NCBI GenBank assembly: GCA_002451755.1
Contig: DKDF01000078.1
Coordinates: 1 to 22,573 of the forward strand
Source: Ruminococcaceae bacterium UBA6855
Lineage (GTDB): Bacteria; Bacillota; Clostridia; Oscillospirales; Acutalibacteraceae
Direction: 5' to 3'
DNA: 22,573 bases
Below are positions 14,169-21,423 of this stretch, piece by piece. The position numbers were made by a program, and so were the translations under genes. The notes under the pieces were generated by a model. The model was not told the DNA's origin and ran no database searches. It saw nothing but the letters and a program-made list of their open reading frames with translations. How positions within the stretch are numbered: the first letter of the stretch is position 1; each line of letters begins with the position of its first letter.

Positions 14169-14194
14169 GTAACCGAGAAGAAGAAAAAAGTCAA
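14166..14194 (-). promoter_or_regulatory. Promoter of the fucosidase operon
   Basis: On the minus strand, TTGACT (14189-14194) and TACCAT (14166-14171) are spaced by 17 bases. It lies in the 88-base gap between mcrC and the fucosidase start; I see no terminator for mcrC in this gap. Confidence 0.6.
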
Positions 14195-14213
14195 GGAGAA
14201 AAGGGATATTGCA

Positions 14214-15269
14214 CTAAATATCAAAATGGTCGCGCACAATTGAATCAAGCTGTTCTGCGATAACTTTAAACGGCTGATTCAAATCGAGCGTTTTAACGCT
14301 TATCCGGTTTCCGCTCATCATATACGAGTTGTCGGGTTGGATATCCTCATCGGTCGCGGCATACAAAAGCATACCGGAAACGCTGTGCTCTTTATCGCCG
14401 AACTCGGCATCTTTGTTTTTCACATAAGTGAATATCTGATACAAATTGCCGGAATGCAAAGTGTGAACATCATACTGCACCTGAGTGGTATGAGTATAAT
14501 ATTTGGCATCGATTATTAGAACATCGCTGCCTTTTGTCAGCATAATATCACTCTGCATTGACGGGAGCATCGTTCCGATCCCGTCATCCAATATCCACCG
14601 TATCTGCGATGCCGTTGCCTTGACCTGCGGACATTCTTTCGCATAATATTCGAGTATAAACTTTTCATACAGGCGATTCATCCGTTGCTCATCAACAAAC
14701 GAAGCTAATTTATACTCGCCCAAGTCCGTTGTCAGTAACATTCCCTCAAGAATAAGTCGGCAGAGACTGATAAGCATACGATAGGTATTGTTGTTTCTTT
14801 GAAAATATATTGAAGACCAGCGAACAGAGACGGGATCGACAGTATCGACTCCGGAGAAGAAAAGCATTTCTTTTTTCAGCTCGTCTTTGTACTTCTGTTC
14901 CACTTTTGCATGGCGGAGCAGGAGCATGACCGTTGTTTTCAGAATCTGATTCAGCAGATTGTTTTCGGATAGCTCATCATATTCGCAGGTCAGAACTCGC
15001 TTTCTCGCAAGGCGATTCCATATCGTTCCGGGCATATCAATCTTCCCGCGGACAACGGCAATATCCTCTTTTTTATCAATATATTCCCGATAAAGCCCTT
15101 GTTTCAGCTGCCTTCCGATACCTTTTGCGAGAATCGCCGCAAAGAGATTATGTATATTCTCAAACTCTTCGACAGCTATATCTTCATATCCGCCCTGATT
15201 CAGAATTTCAAAGGCATACGCGAGCATATAATATATGTTTTTTATGAAGATGCTCTTATCCTTGATCAT
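14214..15269 (-). CDS. mcrC: McrC-type nuclease subunit of a type IV restriction system
   Basis: This 351-residue protein is similar in length to E. coli McrC (about 348) and is the DNA-cleaving partner of McrB. It has helical N-terminal and middle regions. A PD-(D/E)XK nuclease core follows with QSDIML (Asp241), IIDAKYY (Asp254, Lys256) and an upstream acidic helix LYEKFILEYY near 200. It would cut DNA translocated by the GTP-driven McrB ring. The ATG at 15269 overlaps the mcrB stop as ATGA, a clear sign of coupled translation. A TTG in frame at 15299 would add ten residues and is less likely. It is AT-rich compared with the flanking sugar genes. Confidence 0.93.
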   Translation of the reverse strand: MIKDKSIFIKNIYYMLAYAFEILNQGGYEDIAVEEFENIHNLFAAILAKGIGRQLKQGLYREYIDKKEDIAVVRGKIDMPGTIWNRLARKRVLTCEYDELSENNLLNQILKTTVMLLLRHAKVEQKYKDELKKEMLFFSGVDTVDPVSVRWSSIYFQRNNNTYRMLISLCRLILEGMLLTTDLGEYKLASFVDEQRMNRLYEKFILEYYAKECPQVKATASQIRWILDDGIGTMLPSMQSDIMLTKGSDVLIIDAKYYTHTTQVQYDVHTLHSGNLYQIFTYVKNKDAEFGDKEHSVSGMLLYAATDEDIQPDNSYMMSGNRISVKTLDLNQPFKVIAEQLDSIVRDHFDI

Positions 15270-17656
15270 TGAAACACACCCTGCAAAATGTTCTTCCAAC
15301 GCTGGAATTCGTTCTCGTCATCAAACCAGTATTCGCTGAGCATAGGCAGGATATCGTAATCGACAACCGAATGGAGCCATTCATCCGTGCAGACATCTCT
15401 GCCGCAAAAATAGCTGTGTCCGATGCAGAATCCCCTGCCCAGAGATTTATCTGAGGCTATTTTGCGGTTGAGCTCTTTTACTTTGGCTATGAGTTCATCC
15501 AAAGTTTCGCTGTTCAGACCGTTCTGATAGCTAATAAAGCCCTGAGAATCAAAGCCCGGCTCAATCTCAAAGAAACTGAAGCGGCGGCGCAGCGCATAGT
15601 CAATCATGGCAAGGCTTCGGTCGGCGGTATTCATCATGCCGATAATATAAAGATTTTTCGGCACAGAAAAAGGCAGTCCGTTATACGCCAACGTCATTTT
15701 TGTACCTCGATAATCCTTTTCAATCAGCATAAGCAGCTCACCGAAAATCTTGCTCATATTACCGCGATTTATCTCGTCTATAATAAAGAAAAACTCTTTA
15801 TTCGGCTGATTTGCAGCCTTCTGACAGAAGCGATAAAAGATACCGTATTTCAGTTCAAACCCGTCCTCAACAGGCTTATAGCCCATCATGAAGTCCTCGT
15901 ACGAGTAGTTCTGGTGGAACTGGACAAACTCGATTCTGCTGTCGTCCTTTTCTCCCATCATCGACCACGCCAAACGCCTCGCGGCAAAAGTTTTTCCGAC
16001 TCCGGGCGCGCCCTGCAAAATTATATTCTTTTTGTTGCGAAGAACATTGACGAGGGTTTCGTAGCGTTCTTCGGTCATATATACTTCGTTCAGGAAATCG
16101 TCCTTTGTGTAAGCATCGGATGATGCGGCTGTGATAATGGGGTTTTCTTCACGAATCATATCGAGAATAAACTCATATTCGCTTCTGGTCAGTTTAAAGA
16201 GGCTGCCCTGCGGGTTTCTGAAATACTCCATATTCTCCAGTTCCGGGCATTCTTTGAGAACGGCGTAATCAATTGGAGAGGATAATGTTTCAACTTTCTC
16301 AAAAAATAATTTTTCGCCATCCTGTTCTGCACTGACACGACCAATCGCCACAATTTGCCTTACCGGATTGGACTCGTACCCAATAACCACATCTCCAACT
16401 TTGGCATCAAGAAAATTCTGAAAAATCCGACGTTTATTTCCATTTTCGTTGTAAAGAGTGTATGCCTGTGTCTCCCCAACCGCAATATCGAAAAAGCTCC
16501 AAATTTTAGGATTCGCGTTAAGCCACCAATAACTGCAATCCTTATCACTATGATTATCGACATACAGTTTAATATCGCTCAAATCAGCCTTGATAAGCGC
16601 GGCTGAAAGTTCGTCTCTGAGTCGCCAAACAAAGCTGCCTTCTTCATCTTTCTCCGCGCCGCGACCAACATAGAGAATTGTCCACCACTGCGTAGACCCA
16701 TCTTCTCTTTTTTCCGGAATAACCCCGGTAGCTTTACAGATACGTTTTGCCAACGCAACCGAGCCGGAATTATAAAAGTTACTGGTTTCACCATATTTTA
16801 CCGATAATTGCAAGCAAGATGCTGTTCCGCCATAGTCCAACATTCGTTTCATAATTTCAAGCGAACCGGTGGTAAATACATCTCTATCTTTCAGAAGTTT
16901 TTCCCAATCACTAACAGTAAATCCCGGATTATAGTCCGCTCCATACCAGTTGGTCCGTTCATGTGGCGGTTCAATTTGTGAATAATACCTGCTGATATAA
17001 AATCCCACATCGATTGTCAGTGTTTTTAATTCAGGATCTGGATAGCAGTCATCCGTCAAATGGGAGTGCAGAAGATTTACAAGTTCCGCATCCTCCTTGA
17101 GAGCGGCACTGATCTCATCATAGAGATTCAAAAAATTACGAATGTTTTCCGCATAAGCGCCTTTTCTGAACTGATAATCAGATTCAAGCTCGCTCGCGAC
17201 GGTTTTAACTTCGCTGAATTTATAGATATAGTACTTGTCCGGATAGCGCAGCCAAAGATATGTGCTGATAGCATTTTCATACTGGTAGTGCTGCGCCGCT
17301 CCGTTTCCGTATTTTTCCAGCAGCACTGATGACCGATGTTTGAATTCGTCCATGCGCTCAAAAACATCCCTGCTTTCGTCAAAGAGGGCGATGAACATGG
17401 CTCGCACTTCCTCGGGCGCGGCTTTTGCGAACTCTGACATCATAACTTTTGGAAAATTATTTGCCGAAGCCAGCAGATTATATGTTTTTTCAAGAGAGCG
17501 GCTCAGCATCTCCGAAAAATCGGAAGCGTTCACATCCCAATTATCCTGAAACTGCTTTACGGCTTTCCATTTGTAATTTTCATTTTTACACTGGGTCAGT
17601 ACAAAGTCCTGCTTATACTGCGCGAGAACTTTTTCAAGAATCGATTTATTGAACAT
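15266..17656 (-). CDS. mcrB: McrB-type GTPase with EVE domain, type IV restriction
   Basis: This 796-residue motor and recognition subunit is much longer than E. coli McrB (about 459). The N-terminal region (about 1-225) is helical and unfamiliar. A second region (about 240-350, with GTASCLQLSVKYGE and SGSVALAKR) follows. Residues about 376-495 look like an EVE/PUA-like domain (YWWLNANPKIWSFF, VGDVVIGYESNP), a fold that can hold a flipped modified base. The AAA+ GTPase domain has Walker A GAPGVGKT (549-556), Walker B FFFIIDEINRGN (622-633), the McrB signature MNTADRS (675-681) and RRR (690-692). GGAGG lies seven bases before the ATG, and a promoter lies about 35 bases upstream. It forms an operon with mcrC. 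The target is probably modified phage DNA, but the modification is unknown. Confidence 0.93.
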   Translation of the reverse strand: MFNKSILEKVLAQYKQDFVLTQCKNENYKWKAVKQFQDNWDVNASDFSEMLSRSLEKTYNLLASANNFPKVMMSEFAKAAPEEVRAMFIALFDESRDVFERMDEFKHRSSVLLEKYGNGAAQHYQYENAISTYLWLRYPDKYYIYKFSEVKTVASELESDYQFRKGAYAENIRNFLNLYDEISAALKEDAELVNLLHSHLTDDCYPDPELKTLTIDVGFYISRYYSQIEPPHERTNWYGADYNPGFTVSDWEKLLKDRDVFTTGSLEIMKRMLDYGGTASCLQLSVKYGETSNFYNSGSVALAKRICKATGVIPEKREDGSTQWWTILYVGRGAEKDEEGSFVWRLRDELSAALIKADLSDIKLYVDNHSDKDCSYWWLNANPKIWSFFDIAVGETQAYTLYNENGNKRRIFQNFLDAKVGDVVIGYESNPVRQIVAIGRVSAEQDGEKLFFEKVETLSSPIDYAVLKECPELENMEYFRNPQGSLFKLTRSEYEFILDMIREENPIITAASSDAYTKDDFLNEVYMTEERYETLVNVLRNKKNIILQGAPGVGKTFAARRLAWSMMGEKDDSRIEFVQFHQNYSYEDFMMGYKPVEDGFELKYGIFYRFCQKAANQPNKEFFFIIDEINRGNMSKIFGELLMLIEKDYRGTKMTLAYNGLPFSVPKNLYIIGMMNTADRSLAMIDYALRRRFSFFEIEPGFDSQGFISYQNGLNSETLDELIAKVKELNRKIASDKSLGRGFCIGHSYFCGRDVCTDEWLHSVVDYDILPMLSEYWFDDENEFQRWKNILQGVFQ

Positions 17657-17688
17657 ATCCGCACCTCCGAGAATAAATCATCAAGGAG

Positions 17689-17717
17689 ATTATACTACAC
17701 CCAACTTTTTCTTACAA
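17689..17717 (-). promoter_or_regulatory. Promoter of the mcrBC operon
   Basis: On the minus strand, TTGTAA (17712-17717) is followed after 17 bases by a perfect TATAAT (17689-17694). It is separate from the MATE gene, which ends in its own terminator. Confidence 0.7.
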
Positions 17718-17759
17718 TAAAAATTTCCGATTCACAGTTTGCAGAGCAATAAAACGGAC

Positions 17760-17790
17760 AGCAAAAAAGCCGCATGAAATCATGCGGCTT
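17760..17790 (-). terminator. Terminator of the MATE gene
   Basis: The arms AAGCCGCATG and CATGCGGCTT (17767-17790) with a 4-base loop are followed on the minus strand by TTTTTT. It lies 7 bases past the stop. Confidence 0.9.
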
Positions 17791-17796
17791 GGTAAA

Positions 17797-19197
17797 TCAA
17801 TTTTGAGTTACGGGTTCTTCTTCATGGTTTGGCGATTTATTTGCAAATCTGTGTGACGGGCGATAAATAAGAAGCGCTATGAATATCAGCAGCGCCGTTG
17901 CAGCGAGGCTTATGGGGTAGACCGTCATTATTGTTTCGAAGTTGTGATTTTTCGGGAAGACGAGTTCTATCCAGGCTATTCTTATTCCGCAGACGCCGAT
18001 CATCGTCAGCACTGCCGGGACAAGCGAGACGCCGAAGCCGCGCAGGTAGCCTGACATTATCTCATAGAGCATACTGAAAGTATACGCCGAGAAGACTATC
18101 ACGAGGCGCGTATAGCCGATTTCTATAACCTGCGGGTCGCTGTTGAATATCGAGAGCAGGAAGCGGCCGACAAGCAGGACGATTCCGATTGCCGTGCCGG
18201 AGGCTATCGTATCTTCTATCAGCGTCAACCACAGCGTGCGCTTGCAGCGTTTTATCTGACCCGCGCCGTAATTCTGCCCGACGAATGTCGTGCATGCCTG
18301 GCTGAACGAGTTCAGAACGTCGTAAGCTATAACCTCAATATTGAACGCCGCGCTCGACGCCGCTATAACGACGGTTCCGAGGCTGTTTATCGCCGACTGG
18401 ATAACAATATTTGACACGGCGAAAACAGCGCTCTGGATTCCTGCGGGGAGTCCTATCTTCATTATCATTCTGAAGCTGTTCAGGCTGAACCTCATCTTTT
18501 TCGGCTCGACTTTTATATATTTATCCGACTTCATAAGGCGTATAAAAAGTATTATCGAGCTGACTGCATTCGAGATAACTGTAGCGGTTGCAACGCCGCT
18601 GACGGTCATTTTGAGGACTATAACGAAGAAAAGATTGAGAATAACATTGAGAATGCCGGACACGGCGAGCGCGATAAGCGGCACTTTTGTGTCACCGATG
18701 CTTCTGAAAATCGCCGCTTCGAAGTTATAGAGCAATATGACGGGCAGACCGATTAGATATATTCTGAAATATATAACCGCAAGGGGCAGGACATCATCCG
18801 GAACATTGAGGGAGCTGAGCATCCTGCCGACAAAAAATTCGGCTATCACGGCGACTATTGTTCCGCCGACGAGCGCGAATATTATCGAGGTATGTACGGC
18901 GCGCTGAACTGATTCTTTATTATTCCTGCCCATGGCGTTTGCGATAACGACATTTGCGCCGAGTGAGATGCCGATAAGAAAGTTCACTATAAGTCCTATG
19001 ACGGGACCGTTTGCGCCGACCGCCGCGACGGCCGCGGTGCTCTTGTCGCCCGCAAAGTTGCCGACAACGGCGAGATCGGACGCATTGAATAGCTGTTCGA
19101 GTATCGCCGTTGCCGCGACCGGGAGCGCGAACAGCGGCAGTTTGTTCCAGATAGAGCCGTTGAGCATATCTATTTTCTTTGCGCCTGAGCGTTTCAT
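17797..19197 (-). CDS. MATE family efflux transporter
   Basis: This 466-residue integral membrane protein has about twelve hydrophobic segments and belongs to the multidrug and toxic compound extrusion family. These proteins export organic cations, drugs or metabolites using a Na+ or H+ gradient. The sequence shows family hallmarks: an N-terminal PLFALPVAATAILEQLFNASDLAVVG segment, GANVVIANAMGR in the first half, and GLPAGIQSAVFAVSN with FVGQNYGAG in the second half. It is closest in style to the NorM/DinF-like Clostridial group. The ATG at 19197 follows GGGGAACGGA; an ATG ten codons in is possible. It is a single-gene unit ending in a strong terminator. An 11-base tandem repeat lies about 30 bases upstream. 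The substrate cannot be inferred. Confidence 0.92.
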   Translation of the reverse strand: MKRSGAKKIDMLNGSIWNKLPLFALPVAATAILEQLFNASDLAVVGNFAGDKSTAAVAAVGANGPVIGLIVNFLIGISLGANVVIANAMGRNNKESVQRAVHTSIIFALVGGTIVAVIAEFFVGRMLSSLNVPDDVLPLAVIYFRIYLIGLPVILLYNFEAAIFRSIGDTKVPLIALAVSGILNVILNLFFVIVLKMTVSGVATATVISNAVSSIILFIRLMKSDKYIKVEPKKMRFSLNSFRMIMKIGLPAGIQSAVFAVSNIVIQSAINSLGTVVIAASSAAFNIEVIAYDVLNSFSQACTTFVGQNYGAGQIKRCKRTLWLTLIEDTIASGTAIGIVLLVGRFLLSIFNSDPQVIEIGYTRLVIVFSAYTFSMLYEIMSGYLRGFGVSLVPAVLTMIGVCGIRIAWIELVFPKNHNFETIMTVYPISLAATALLIFIALLIYRPSHRFANKSPNHEEEPVTQN

Positions 19198-19228
19198 TCC
19201 GTTCCCCGCTTTCTTCGAGAGATTTTAT

Positions 19229-19250
19229 GTGTTAGAAAAGTGTTAGAAAA
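19229..19250. repeat. 11-base perfect tandem repeat upstream of the MATE gene
   Basis: Two adjacent copies of GTGTTAGAAAA lie at 19229-19239 and 19240-19250, 30-50 bases upstream of the MATE start. The 11-base period puts both on the same DNA face, which suits a regulator binding as a tandem pair. The repeat may overlap the promoter; I cannot identify a clear -35/-10 pair there. Confidence 0.5.
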
Positions 19251-19267
19251 CACCTGTTTTGCAAAGG

Positions 19268-19325
19268 TTGGAGCGCAAAAAGAGAAAGACTCGACAATCA
19301 CGAAAACCGTTGATTATCAAGCCTT
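19268..19325 (-). terminator. Terminator of the tRNA-Leu operon
   Basis: On the minus strand a 15-bp stem (19311-19325 with 19286-19300, three G-T pairs) closes a 10-base loop and is followed by TCTCTTTTTGCGC. It lies 6 bases past the CCA end of tRNA-Leu(CAG). Confidence 0.8.
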
Positions 19326-19331
19326 CTGCGC

Positions 19332-19418
19332 TGGTGCGGATAACAGGAGTTGAACCTGCACCGAGTTGCCCCGACTAGAACCTGAATCTAGCGCGTCTGC
19401 CAATTCCGCCATATCCGC
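19332..19418 (-). tRNA. tRNA-Leu (anticodon CAG)
   Basis: This 87-nt class II tRNA on the minus strand has acceptor arms GCGGATA and TATCCGC, discriminator A and an encoded CCA. The anticodon arm CTAGA-TTCAGGT-TCTAG gives CAG, which reads CUG. It is the second gene of a two-tRNA operon. Confidence 0.95.
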
Positions 19419-19490
19419 ATTTGTACTTCCTGATTTTTACACGGCGGAAGCTACCGAGGGTGAAGCTGAACGCTTTGATCACCGATAAGT

Positions 19491-19517
19491 TTGGCGGGCA
19501 CCCTAAGGAACCCGCCA
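19491..19517 (-). other. Hairpin between the two tRNA-Leu genes
   Basis: The 7-bp arms TGGCGGG (19492-19498) and CCCGCCA (19511-19517) enclose a 12-base loop. In the transcript the stem starts directly after the CCA of the first tRNA. No U-run follows, so it is more likely a processing structure than a terminator. Confidence 0.45.
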
Positions 19518-19601
19518 TGGTGCGAGAGACGGGACTTGAACCCGTACGGGATTACCACACGCCCCTCAAACGTGCGCGTCTGCCGATTCCGCCACTCTCG
19601 C
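19518..19601 (-). tRNA. tRNA-Leu (anticodon GAG)
   Basis: This 84-nt class II tRNA on the minus strand has acceptor arms GCGAGAG and CTCTCGC, discriminator A and an encoded CCA. The anticodon arm CACGT-TTGAGGG-GCGTG gives GAG, which reads CUC and CUU. It is the first gene of the operon, about 45 bases downstream of the promoter. Confidence 0.95.
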
Positions 19602-19646
19602 AGGTCTGTTCTGAATCGCTGTCTTTGTTCCCTCAGAACGTTGACT

Positions 19647-19675
19647 ATTATAGCAAAAGGGGTTGTTTATGTCAA
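19647..19675 (-). promoter_or_regulatory. Perfect consensus promoter of the tRNA-Leu operon
   Basis: On the minus strand, TTGACA (19670-19675), 17 bases, and TATAAT (19647-19652) match the full sigma-A consensus, as often seen for stable RNA genes. It lies in the gap after the PBP gene, for which I see no terminator. Confidence 0.93.
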
Positions 19676-19737
19676 GCCTTTTTTCAAAGTTTTTTCAATA
19701 TTTTTTCCTTTATTTTTGAGCGGCGTTTGACTTGGGA

Positions 19738-21339
19738 TCATTCGCTTTCTGAAGCCGTTATTCTGTCGGCGATAGCCTTGAACACCGGGGCGCAGTCGGA
19801 CGCGCCTCCGCTTCCCCTCTCTTTGAAAACGGTTATGACATAGCGAGGATTTTCAGCCGGGAACCAGCCCGAAAACCATGTGTTATATAATTCCGCTCCG
19901 TTTTCGAACTTTCCTATCTGCGCGGTTGCGGTCTTGCCGGCGGCGGTGGTGTTTTCCGGCTTTGCTCCCCTGCCGTTTCCGTTCTCGACTGCGCTTTTGA
20001 GATACTTTGAAAGTATCGACGCAGTATTACTGCTCATAACATACTCGCCCGCACGCTTCTCGTGCTCAAAGACGGTATTTGTCCCGTCGATTGCTTTTTC
20101 GACAAGATACGGGGTATTGTATGCGCCGCCGTTTGCTATACAGGACATATAGGCACAGACGGTGAGCGGAGATGCGGTAAGCGTGCCCTGACCGAACGCG
20201 AGATTGGCAACAGCCGCCTTTGAATCGAGCTCGCAAGCCTTCGGCAGATATCCCGATACAGAAGTTATGCCATCGCACAAGTCTATAGATTTGCCGAAGC
20301 CGAGATCGGAGAGAGTCGATATCATCTTTTCTCTGTCGAGTTTCTGCGCAAGGTGAATAAAATAGGCGTTGCAGGAACGCTCAAGCGCGCCGCACATATC
20401 AACGACTCCGTGAGCCTTATGCTCATAACAGCCGAACTCAACGCCGCCGACTTCCGTCACGCCCGTGCAGTCATATTTTATTGACGGAGATATCCCCTGT
20501 TCGAGCGCGGCAGCGGCGACGGCAGGTTTGAACACGGAGCCTACCGCAAAGGCACAGAACGCACGGTTGATAAACGGAGAATTGCTGTCCGAAAGGCTCT
20601 TTGCCGGGTCGTTTGAATCGAACACCGGTCGGCTCGCGCAGGCTCTTATCGCCCCGGTTTTCGGGTCGAGGACAACAACTGCGCCGATGTCCACTCCGCA
20701 CTCGTCCATACAGTCTTCGACTATCTGCTGAATTTCAAGATCGAGCGTTAAATATACGCCCGACTCGCCGTAGTCTCCGTCTGCGCGAGCGGTTATGTCC
20801 GCACCGGAGATAACACGTCCGTAGGCATCGACCGGAAACACCGCGCTGATACTCCTGCGGTTATTTTTAAATATGCTTTCAAATGCCTTTTCTATCCCGC
20901 AGACCCCGCCGCCGTCTGAGTTCGTATAGCCAATAATATGCGCCGCAGGCTGGCGCGGAGAATATCGTCTTTCAACGCCGATTATTTTCACATCTTCGCA
21001 TCCGCTCTCGCCGGACGGCACTCTGACAGCCACAGGACGGCCTTTTGAAAGCTTTTCGCGAGCCTGTTCAAAGTCATCGTCATCGAGCATTTTCCGAAGC
21101 TCGGAAAGAGCCGCGGCAGTCGGTCGCGCGGCGGCAAAATATTCGGTATATCCGTTTGTTATGAGCCGACCGTTGCAGTCATATATCGGTGCGCCCAAAT
21201 CAGACAACTCGATGCTGCGGGTATTTTTCACCGTTCCTGCGGCGGTATCAAGCCCGGTTGAAACGCTTATCAGTTGGAGACAGACCACGCCCATGAGCAG
21301 GCAGAATATAAAAAACACAACGACTGCGCGTTTGGGCAT
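19738..21339 (-). CDS. Class B penicillin-binding protein (transpeptidase)
   Basis: This 533-residue D,D-transpeptidase crosslinks peptidoglycan outside the membrane. I chose the ATG at 21339 because GGAGATGATATT precedes it and MPKRAVVVFFIFCLLMG forms a normal signal anchor (about 5-25). The dimerisation/pedestal part runs from about 30 to 190. The transpeptidase domain has Ser268 in SVFK (268-271), SCN (322-324) and KTA (469-471). The last is normally KTG, so this box is altered. At 533 residues it is shorter than the FtsI or SpoVD proteins with PASTA tails. No PASTA domain is present. The gene is 84 bases downstream of the U32 gene on the same strand, as in the B. subtilis yrrO...yrrR (pbpI) neighbourhood. 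This could therefore be a PbpI-like enzyme, but the assignment is tentative. Confidence 0.9.
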   Translation of the reverse strand: MPKRAVVVFFIFCLLMGVVCLQLISVSTGLDTAAGTVKNTRSIELSDLGAPIYDCNGRLITNGYTEYFAAARPTAAALSELRKMLDDDDFEQAREKLSKGRPVAVRVPSGESGCEDVKIIGVERRYSPRQPAAHIIGYTNSDGGGVCGIEKAFESIFKNNRRSISAVFPVDAYGRVISGADITARADGDYGESGVYLTLDLEIQQIVEDCMDECGVDIGAVVVLDPKTGAIRACASRPVFDSNDPAKSLSDSNSPFINRAFCAFAVGSVFKPAVAAAALEQGISPSIKYDCTGVTEVGGVEFGCYEHKAHGVVDMCGALERSCNAYFIHLAQKLDREKMISTLSDLGFGKSIDLCDGITSVSGYLPKACELDSKAAVANLAFGQGTLTASPLTVCAYMSCIANGGAYNTPYLVEKAIDGTNTVFEHEKRAGEYVMSSNTASILSKYLKSAVENGNGRGAKPENTTAAGKTATAQIGKFENGAELYNTWFSGWFPAENPRYVITVFKERGSGGASDCAPVFKAIADRITASESE

Positions 21340-21423
21340 AATATCATCTCCGACAGTTGATAGATTTATCATTGACCGTTCGGCGCGATAAAATGCAGGC
21401 GCACAGCCGCTAAAAATCAAGTT

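Noticed and set aside
14126..14248. 41-residue hydrophobic N-terminal extension of the fucosidase, looking like a signal peptide
   Set aside because: The extension starts inside mcrC, runs through the predicted promoter, and has no ribosome site. The ATG at 14125 has one and fits the family start.
1..19336. Shared TCTGCGCTGGTG at the window start and at about 19325
   Set aside because: A 12-base match, one inside a permease gene and the other at the end of tRNA-Leu(CAG). The length is compatible with chance and nothing else supports an attachment-site pair.
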